A stretch of DNA of 6,374 nucleotides from Planctomycetales bacterium (lineage in GTDB: Bacteria > 4484-113 > JAFGCY01), in NCBI GenBank assembly GCA_024645305.1, contig JAHEFU010000173.1:1-6374 (forward strand), given 5' to 3'. Made by a program: the position numbers and the translations under genes. Shown piece by piece: positions 1-4,460 of this stretch (its first letter is position 1; each line of letters begins with the position of its first letter). The notes beneath the pieces were generated by a model. The model ran no database searches and was not told the origin of the DNA. It worked only from the letters and a program-made list of their open reading frames with translations.

Positions 1-1947
1 GGAAGGACTGGAGGACCAGGCGTAGCGCAGGTCAGCTGGAATACTGTTGGCGCGGTAGGCGATGACCGGACGACCGGCCACCACTGCCAGAGAAGGATCT
101 ATGAACTGCTCCGGGGCCCCTTGGGTGATCCGGACCTCGGCCCAGCCCCGGACCGCCGCCTCGACTGCCGCACTGGCACTGGCTGAATTGTTGTCAGTCA
201 CCCTGACCGCCACCGGATACAGGCCGGACTCTGGATACGTCTGGCTGAGGGAGGCCTGACCCGTGTTGTCCTCTTCCGGCCCCGGCTCGCTGAACAGACC
301 ATTCCCGTCCAGGTCCCATTCATATGTACTGATGTTGCCGTCAGGATCGCTGGAGCCGGATGCGTCAAAGAAGACCGTTACACCCTTCTCACCTACCGGC
401 GGTTCGGCGCTCAGAGAGGCAATCGGCACCTGGTTGTCCGGTCCTGGATCCGGTTCGGCAACGGTGATTGCGAGGGTGTCCACATCCCAGCTGCCGGCGT
501 CATCCACGACCCTGAGCTTGGCATTGTATGTGCCCGGCAGCGTGTAGCTGAATTGCGCAGCCGTCACGTGCACGATGTCCGTGTCATCCCAGACGTCATA
601 TGTTCCGTTGCCGTCAAAATCCCATCCGCCACCAACGATCTGGCCGTCGAAGTCCATACTCTCGGTTCCGCTGAAATCCACGGCAAGCGGCGCCACACCT
701 GATGCCGGAGCGGCCTGGGCCACCGCCACCGGACGGCTGTTGCCACTGATCAGCAGGCTGACGGACCCCTGGGCCACAGCTTCGTTTGTGCTGTCATAGG
801 CCCGCACCGCCGGGCGGATGATGCCCAATCTGTCTGTGTATGCCTGGGCCGTGCCGCTTTCATCAGCAACCGTCTCAAAAACACCATCCCCATCGGTATC
901 CCAGTCAAACAGCACTCCGCCTGTTGCCGTCAGCTGCAGTGGAGCGCCGATGCCGCCGGACGGATTGTCAACGCCCAGCAGGACGGTTCCCGCAGCACCG
1001 GGCAGCGGCTGCACTTCCAGCAGCTCACCCGGCAGGCTCCGGTTGCCACTGTAGTCCAGCGCCGTCAGCCTGATGTAGCTCTTCCCGGCCAGGGGCAGCA
1101 GCAGTCCGGGACTGCCCTGCAAGGACGGCCAGGCATGCACACCGGCACTGTCAGGATTGATGAAACTCTGCCTGGAGTAGTGCACCAGATAGCCCGCCAG
1201 ATCGGCTTCGGTGCCGGCAGTCCAGTCCAGTTCCACGGCTCCCTGTACGGGACTGCCCTGCAGTCCCAGCGGGCGCTCCGGCGCAGTCAGGTCAGCATTA
1301 TCATTCAGCGCAGTGCCGAGCGCCACCACGTCGACGGAGGCACCGCCACTGACGAGCACAGCCACGAAAGTGTTGCCCAGGCCCGAACGGTAGTCCGCCC
1401 CCTTGCGCACGGCAAGTGCCGTCGGGATGCGGACGTGCGCTTCACTGAACGGCCCATGCCAGTGCCAGCGGCCGCTGCCATAGTCGGCAATCGCGGCAAA
1501 GTACCTGCTGGGCTGTCCGTTGCCATCATCCAGCAGGTTGACATCCAGCCCCAGGACACCCGGCTGCGCCTCCAGCGGAAGGCGGTACAGGACATGCGTA
1601 CTCAGTCCCGCCACGCTGGCCAGCCTGGCAGCTTCACCATTCTCACTGACTCCGGCAGGACTGCCGAGGAACCATTCCCGGCCGGGCAGCATCTCGCTAC
1701 CGGGTCTGATCACAGACTGGCTGCGCTGGACATCCTCCCAGGGCTGGCTGCGATCCTGCGGTACGGCCGGCAGCAATCCTGCGTGCGGTTCTGCAGCAGC
1801 TGGACGGATCTCTGCGTCAGCGGGTAACCGGTCATTGCTGGAGCAACTGCTGCCCAGGCAGGCAGACAGGCAGGCGATGAGGATCAGCTGGCACAGCGCG
1901 GTGCGTCCGCTGATGCCACAGGGATTCATGAACTCAGTATCTTGCAT
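1..1947 (-). CDS. Large secreted lipoprotein with FN3-like and three PKD-like domains (3' end outside window)
   Basis: The reverse strand is open from ATG at 1947 to the left edge, giving 649 codons with no stop. The start has GGAG (1954-1957) six bases upstream. ATG at 1929 and at 1977 are in-frame alternatives, both with weaker ribosome sites. The N-terminus has one Arg, a hydrophobic stretch (about residues 18-29) and lipobox LSAC with Cys30, so it is probably lipid-anchored; LIAC at Cys26 is a second candidate. Residues 40-220 are unrecognised and include a WHWHGPF patch at 161-167. Residues 221-310 look like fibronectin III (TAPERPLGL, VELDW, DLAGYLVHYS). Three PKD-like domains follow, at about 321-395, 403-498 and 505-598. 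Each has a W-D-x-D-G-[ND]-G turn, at W349, W442 and W544. From 599 a new domain begins whose pattern (SLAVVAGRPVIAY...LRYAW) recalls propeller-type surface repeats. Such modules normally mediate adhesion or carbohydrate and protein binding outside the cell. No catalytic motif is visible, so function is unknown. It is separated from the upstream exchanger gene by 101 bases containing its own promoter. Confidence 0.88.
   Translation of the reverse strand, partial: MQDTEFMNPCGISGRTALCQLILIACLSACLGSSCSSNDRLPADAEIRPAAAEPHAGLLPAVPQDRSQPWEDVQRSQSVIRPGSEMLPGREWFLGSPAGVSENGEAARLASVAGLSTHVLYRLPLEAQPGVLGLDVNLLDDGNGQPSRYFAAIADYGSGRWHWHGPFSEAHVRIPTALAVRKGADYRSGLGNTFVAVLVSGGASVDVVALGTALNDNADLTAPERPLGLQGSPVQGAVELDWTAGTEADLAGYLVHYSRQSFINPDSAGVHAWPSLQGSPGLLLPLAGKSYIRLTALDYSGNRSLPGELLEVQPLPGAAGTVLLGVDNPSGGIGAPLQLTATGGVLFDWDTDGDGVFETVADESGTAQAYTDRLGIIRPAVRAYDSTNEAVAQGSVSLLISGNSRPVAVAQAAPASGVAPLAVDFSGTESMDFDGQIVGGGWDFDGNGTYDVWDDTDIVHVTAAQFSYTLPGTYNAKLRVVDDAGSWDVDTLAITVAEPDPGPDNQVPIASLSAEPPVGEKGVTVFFDASGSSDPDGNISTYEWDLDGNGLFSEPGPEEDNTGQASLSQTYPESGLYPVAVRVTDNNSASASAAVEAAVRGWAEVRITQGAPEQFIDPSLAVVAGRPVIAYRANSIPADLRYAWSSSPS
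1855..1874 (-). repeat. Five-unit tetranucleotide repeat inside the lipoprotein signal peptide
   Basis: On the plus strand the unit CAGG is repeated five times, with the third unit CAGA (CCTG/TCTG on the coding strand). It encodes the ACLSACLG part of the signal peptide, including lipobox Cys30. A change of one unit would shift the reading frame early in the gene. The tract is short and imperfect, so slippage would be rare, and it may simply reflect the codons for the Cys-Leu-rich peptide. Confidence 0.5.
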
Positions 1948-1953
1948 CTTGGT

Positions 1954-1989
1954 CTCCGCAGGATGCGGCGGAGCCATTGCGTGTCCGCC
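1954..1989 (-). promoter_or_regulatory. Leader with two mutually exclusive hairpins, one sequestering the Shine-Dalgarno
   Basis: Reading the minus strand 5' to 3', arm A is GGCGGA (1989-1984), arm B is CTCCGCC (1973-1967) and arm C is GCGGAG (1959-1954). A pairs perfectly with TCCGCC inside B (6 bp, 11-nt loop). B's CTCCGC pairs perfectly with C (6 bp, 8-nt loop). Arm C contains the GGAG ribosome site for the start at 1947. B cannot pair with both, so the layout is that of a small sequestor/antisequestor switch. The pairings are seen directly; regulation is inference. If translation really starts at 1977, the B:C hairpin would fall inside the coding region. Confidence 0.4.
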
Positions 1990-2002
1990 ACCGGATCAAC
2001 CA

Positions 2003-2032
2003 AGTATAACGAAAATCCACCAGTACTTACAA
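2003..2032 (-). promoter_or_regulatory. Putative sigma70 promoter for the PKD-like lipoprotein
   Basis: On the minus strand, TTGTAA (2032-2027) and TATACT (2008-2003) are separated by 18 bases. The -10 matches five of six consensus bases and the -35 matches four of six. The predicted transcript starts near 1996, giving a leader of about 49 bases to ATG 1947, which contains the two hairpins. The promoter lies in the gap after the exchanger gene, so the lipoprotein can be transcribed on its own. No terminator with a T-tract is seen in the gap, so read-through from the exchanger is also possible. Confidence 0.6.
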
Positions 2033-2048
2033 TCCCTCGCAGGGTCCA

Positions 2049-3023
2049 TCAGTTCCTTGCACTGTTCACGAGCCAGGCATTGTAGGCAACATAGGCGGCA
2101 AGCAGGAGGATTCCCTCAAGCCGGTTGACCCTGCCCCTGCCCGGTCCGCGGAAGGCATAGCCGATCACGAACAGTGAGATTGTCAGGGCCAGCATCACCA
2201 TGATGTCCCGGCTGAAGACAGCCTGGTCTGGCTCAAAGGGACGGATCTCCCCGATAATGCCAACCACCGCCAGCGTATTGAAGAGGTTCGAGCCGATCAC
2301 GTTCCCCACTGCGATGTCATGCTCCCCCCGGCGCGTTGCCACAATCGTGGCCGCCAGCTCAGGCAGGGAGGTTCCGATGGCCACGATGGTCAGGCCGATC
2401 AGCAGGTCACTGACACCGAGCTGGCTGGCAATCCCCACGGCTCCCCAGACCAGCAGGCGTGAACTGGCAACAAGTACGATGAGGCCTGCCAGCAGCCAGA
2501 CCACGGCCTGCCGGACCTGCATGCCCCGTTCCTCAAGCTCCCCCTGCACCTCGCTGCCCAGGCTGTCACCCTTAGCGCGGCTGCCCTGCCAGCAGCTCCA
2601 GGCTGTCAGCAGCACTGCCAGGGCCAGGAGAATATGAGCATCGCTGCGTTGCAGGCTGCCGTCGGACAGCAGCCAGGCACTGAGCAGGGTCACTGCGGTG
2701 AGAATCGGCAGTTCCAGGCGCAGCACCCGGGAATTCACGCGGATCGGGAGGACCAGGGCGCTGAGGCCGAGGATCAGGGCGATGTTCGTGATGTTCGACC
2801 CGTAGGCATTGCCGAGCGCCAGTGCGGGATTGCCCTGTTGGGCCGAAACGACGGAAACCACAATCTCCGGGGCACTGGTGCCGAAGCCGACGATCAGCAT
2901 GCCGATCAGCAGGGGTGGCATTCCGAGGTAAGCAGCACTGGTACTGGCTCCGGCAATGAAGCGCTGGGCACTCCAGACAAGGAGCGCCAGACCGGTAAGG
3001 ATCGCTGTGACGGGAAGAATCAT
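2049..3023 (-). CDS. yrbG: YrbG/CaxA-family Na+/Ca2+ exchanger (inner membrane)
   Basis: This is a 324-residue polytopic membrane protein of the Ca2+/cation antiporter (CaCA) family, predicted to exchange Ca2+ against Na+ (possibly K+-dependent) across the inner membrane. The two inverted alpha-repeats are clear. Alpha-1 has GTSAPE (48-53, acidic Glu53) and GNxxGSN (71-77). Alpha-2 has GTSLPE (217-222, Glu222), then RRGEHDIAVGN and GSNLFN (231-249). A charged, probably cytoplasmic loop at about 147-171 separates the two five-helix halves, as in E. coli YrbG. Length is normal for the family. I chose ATG 3023 because MILPVTAILTG lines up with the YrbG N-terminus as I recall it. An in-frame TTG at 3062 would add 13 residues (HSANTIGSS...), but these are polar and not conserved. 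Neither start has a convincing Shine-Dalgarno. The stop is TGA. The gene is divergent from the S8 protease and precedes the PKD-like lipoprotein on the same strand. The ion specificity is a family assumption. Confidence 0.93.
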   Translation of the reverse strand: MILPVTAILTGLALLVWSAQRFIAGASTSAAYLGMPPLLIGMLIVGFGTSAPEIVVSVVSAQQGNPALALGNAYGSNITNIALILGLSALVLPIRVNSRVLRLELPILTAVTLLSAWLLSDGSLQRSDAHILLALAVLLTAWSCWQGSRAKGDSLGSEVQGELEERGMQVRQAVVWLLAGLIVLVASSRLLVWGAVGIASQLGVSDLLIGLTIVAIGTSLPELAATIVATRRGEHDIAVGNVIGSNLFNTLAVVGIIGEIRPFEPDQAVFSRDIMVMLALTISLFVIGYAFRGPGRGRVNRLEGILLLAAYVAYNAWLVNSARN

Positions 3024-3042
3024 GATCAGCTGTGAACTGCCT

Positions 3043-3048
3043 ATTGTA
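3043..3048 (-). promoter_or_regulatory. Possible -10 element for the exchanger gene
   Basis: The minus strand reads TACAAT at 3048-3043, five of six bases of the consensus. It lies 19 bases upstream of ATG 3023, so the leader would be very short. No good -35 is found 16-19 bases further upstream (AACCAG or AAACCA at best). It is either an activator-dependent promoter or a chance match. It would also argue against the TTG start at 3062, which lies upstream of it. Confidence 0.3.
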
Positions 3049-3049
3049 T

Positions 3050-3062
3050 TTGCACTATGCAA
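3050..3062. promoter_or_regulatory. 13-bp palindrome between divergent genes, possible operator
   Basis: TTGCA-CTA-TGCAA is a perfect inverted repeat with a 3-base centre. It lies in what would be the -35/-10 spacer of the minus-strand exchanger promoter and is centred about 50 bases upstream of the predicted start of the protease transcript. That position suits one regulator acting on both genes. The regulator is unknown, and a palindrome of this size can arise by chance. Confidence 0.35.
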
Positions 3063-3070
3063 TGCCTGGT

Positions 3071-3099
3071 TTGGTAAAAGCGGCGAATTTCTGTATAAT
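3071..3099 (+). promoter_or_regulatory. Near-consensus sigma70 promoter for the S8 protease gene
   Basis: TTGGTA (3071-3076) and a perfect TATAAT (3094-3099) are separated by exactly 17 bases. The surrounding DNA is locally AT-rich compared with the GC-rich genes. Transcription would begin near 3106, giving a leader of about 40 bases. It is the strongest promoter in the window, and suggests substantial basal expression of the protease unless the upstream palindrome binds a repressor. Confidence 0.8.
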
Positions 3100-3134
3100 G
3101 ATACTAAGTCTCAAAATAAATCCAGGATGAAACA

Positions 3135-3140
3135 AGAGGA
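3135..3140 (+). promoter_or_regulatory. Ribosome binding site of the S8 protease
   Basis: AGAGGA lies five bases before ATG 3146 and fixes that start. The site sits inside a nine-codon overlapping frame, ATG 3127 to TAG 3153, that would encode MKQEDTHD. Its stop lies just past the protease start codon, in another frame. That mini-frame has only AGG directly against its own ATG, so its translation is doubtful. Confidence 0.75.
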
Positions 3141-3145
3141 TACGC

Positions 3146-4339
3146 ATGACTAGAACCCGACTCTTGCTGATGTTGGCAGCACTGCTGCTGCTTGCCGCTT
3201 GCAGCGGATCCCCCAATCCGGTCGCGACAACACCCAGTTCCGTTTCCGCCAGCGCTGGCGCTGGCAAATACATTGTTGTGTTCCATCCCGGAGTCTCAGT
3301 CCAGTCTGCCATGAGCGTTTCCCAGGGACTGCAGAACCGCCCCGAGCACAGCTATCAGACCGCTCTGCTGGGATTCGCCGGCACCCTGAGCGCTGCCGAG
3401 CATTCCCAGCTGCTCAATGATCCGCGCGTAGCCTACATTGAGCCCGACCTGCCAGTCAGTGTGAACAAGGGCAAACCGGGTGGTGGTGGTGGTCCTGGTG
3501 GTGGTGGCAACCCAAGCCAGCAGCTGCCCTGGGGTGTTGACCGTGTCGATGCTGAACTGAATGGCAATACCGGGGCCGGCATCGGCGTCGCCGTACTTGA
3601 TACGGGTGTCGACCTGGACCATCCCGACCTGGGAACTGTGATTGACGGCGCGAACTTCGACAGGCCCGGCAATCCCGCTGATGACAACAACGGGCATGGT
3701 ACTCATGTGGCCGGCACCATTGCCGCAAGCGACAACACCATCGGTTACGTTGGGATTGCCCCCGGCGCCACCATCATCGCCGTGAAGGTCCTGGACAGGC
3801 GCGGCAGCGGCTGGGTCAGCGACATCAATGCCGGCATCGACTGGGTGGCTGCCAACCAGGGAACCTACAACATCCAGGTTGCCAACATGAGCCTCGGAGG
3901 TTCCGGCTTCAGTCAGTCGATGTATGATGCGATCCAGTCCGCCACCAGCACCGGAGTCACCTTCGTCGTGGCGGCAGGCAATGAAAGCAGCAATGCAGCC
4001 AACTCCAGCCCGGCAGGCTTTGACAATGTGATCACCGTGTCGGCACTCAACCCGAATGATACCTTCGCCTCCTACAGCAATTACGGCAGCGTAGTTGACC
4101 TGATTGCCCCGGGGACAAACATTCCGTCCCTGTGGAAGGGTGGTGGATACAACACCATCAGCGGTACATCAATGGCCTGTCCGCATGTCGCGGGTGCCGC
4201 AGCGCTGTACTGTGCCAGCAATCCCGGAGCCGGTTTCAGCGGCGTACGGAGCGGCCTGATCGGTGCCGGTGAAGGTGGTAGCTGGCCCGGAGACCCGGAC
4301 GGGATCTCCGAACCACTGCTGGATGCTCAGTCGCTCTAG
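3146..4339 (+). CDS. Subtilisin-family (S8) serine protease, predicted lipoprotein with I9-type propeptide
   Basis: This 397-residue protein is a secreted endopeptidase. The signal is short: RTR, a Leu/Ala core, then lipobox LAAC with Cys19. Ser20 at +2 favours outer-membrane retention. Residues 41-104 (KYIVVFHPG ... VAYIEPDLPV) match the inhibitor-I9 propeptide that folds and inhibits subtilisins. A Gly-rich linker follows at 112-121. The catalytic domain starts at about 127 (LPWGVDRVDA). The triad is visible as Asp152 (VLDTGVD), His184 (NGHGTHVAG) and Ser342 (GTSMACPHVAG), with oxyanion Asn279 (AAGNES), so the enzyme should be active. The protein ends about 55 residues after Ser342, with no C-terminal sorting or binding domain. 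Autoprocessing near the linker would release the mature enzyme from the lipid-anchored propeptide, unless the two stay associated; this is inference. The start is set by AGAGGA five bases upstream. The gene is monocistronic, with a strong promoter before it and an intrinsic terminator after it. Substrate is unknown; a general nutritional or envelope protease is most likely. Confidence 0.95.
   Translation: MTRTRLLLMLAALLLLAACSGSPNPVATTPSSVSASAGAGKYIVVFHPGVSVQSAMSVSQGLQNRPEHSYQTALLGFAGTLSAAEHSQLLNDPRVAYIEPDLPVSVNKGKPGGGGGPGGGGNPSQQLPWGVDRVDAELNGNTGAGIGVAVLDTGVDLDHPDLGTVIDGANFDRPGNPADDNNGHGTHVAGTIAASDNTIGYVGIAPGATIIAVKVLDRRGSGWVSDINAGIDWVAANQGTYNIQVANMSLGGSGFSQSMYDAIQSATSTGVTFVVAAGNESSNAANSSPAGFDNVITVSALNPNDTFASYSNYGSVVDLIAPGTNIPSLWKGGGYNTISGTSMACPHVAGAAALYCASNPGAGFSGVRSGLIGAGEGGSWPGDPDGISEPLLDAQSL
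3479..3508 (+). repeat. GGT trinucleotide tract encoding the propeptide-protease linker
   Basis: GGT occurs five times, then CCT, then GGT three times and GGC, encoding G5-P-G4 (residues 112-121). The nearly uniform codon use makes this a true microsatellite, unlike the mixed codons around it. Unit gain or loss keeps the frame and would only change linker length. It sits just where subtilisin zymogens are cleaved. Confidence 0.75.
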
Positions 4340-4372
4340 CGCTCCCAAGCCTAACTATTAATTGCAAAATCG

Positions 4373-4400
4373 AAAGGGCGGTCAACTGACCGCCCTTTTT
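4373..4400 (+). terminator. Rho-independent terminator after the S8 protease
   Basis: The left arm AAAGGGCGGTC (4373-4383) and right arm GACCGCCCTTT (4388-4398) pair perfectly over 11 bp around the tetraloop AACT. The T-run is 4396-4400. It starts 34 bases after the protease stop and isolates typA from the upstream gene. The left flank is A-rich, so it may also work weakly in the opposite direction, although no gene converges on it. Confidence 0.93.
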
Positions 4401-4439
4401 CATGGATTCCGGCCAACCGGGGCTTCCGGGCCTGTCCCG

Positions 4440-4452
4440 CGCTACAATAGCG
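4440..4452 (+). promoter_or_regulatory. Putative typA -10 element inside a small inverted repeat
   Basis: TACAAT (4443-4448) is a five-of-six -10 match. It is embedded in CGCTA-CAA-TAGCG, a perfect 5-bp inverted repeat. No clear -35 lies 16-18 bases upstream in the GC-rich flank. Transcription would begin near 4455, leaving only about 6 bases before ATG 4461. A promoter is needed here because a strong terminator lies just upstream, which supports the call. Confidence 0.5.
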
Positions 4453-4460
4453 GCCTTAAA

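Noticed and set aside
1135..1827. Long plus-strand open frame of 230 codons, with others at 62-547 and 1520-2128
   Set aside because: They lie antisense to the lipoprotein gene, whose minus-strand frame has clear FN3/PKD motifs and a signal peptide. The plus-strand translations show no domain, and a GC-rich gene commonly keeps antisense frames open.
2033..2048. CCCT-GCG-AGGG hairpin on the minus strand just after the exchanger stop
   Set aside because: A 4-bp stem with a 3-base loop and no T-run is too weak to call a terminator.
2634..3035. Plus-strand frames opposite the exchanger gene (also 2200-2637)
   Set aside because: The minus-strand exchanger has both alpha-repeats and covers the region fully; the plus-strand peptides are low-complexity and have no ribosome site or promoter.
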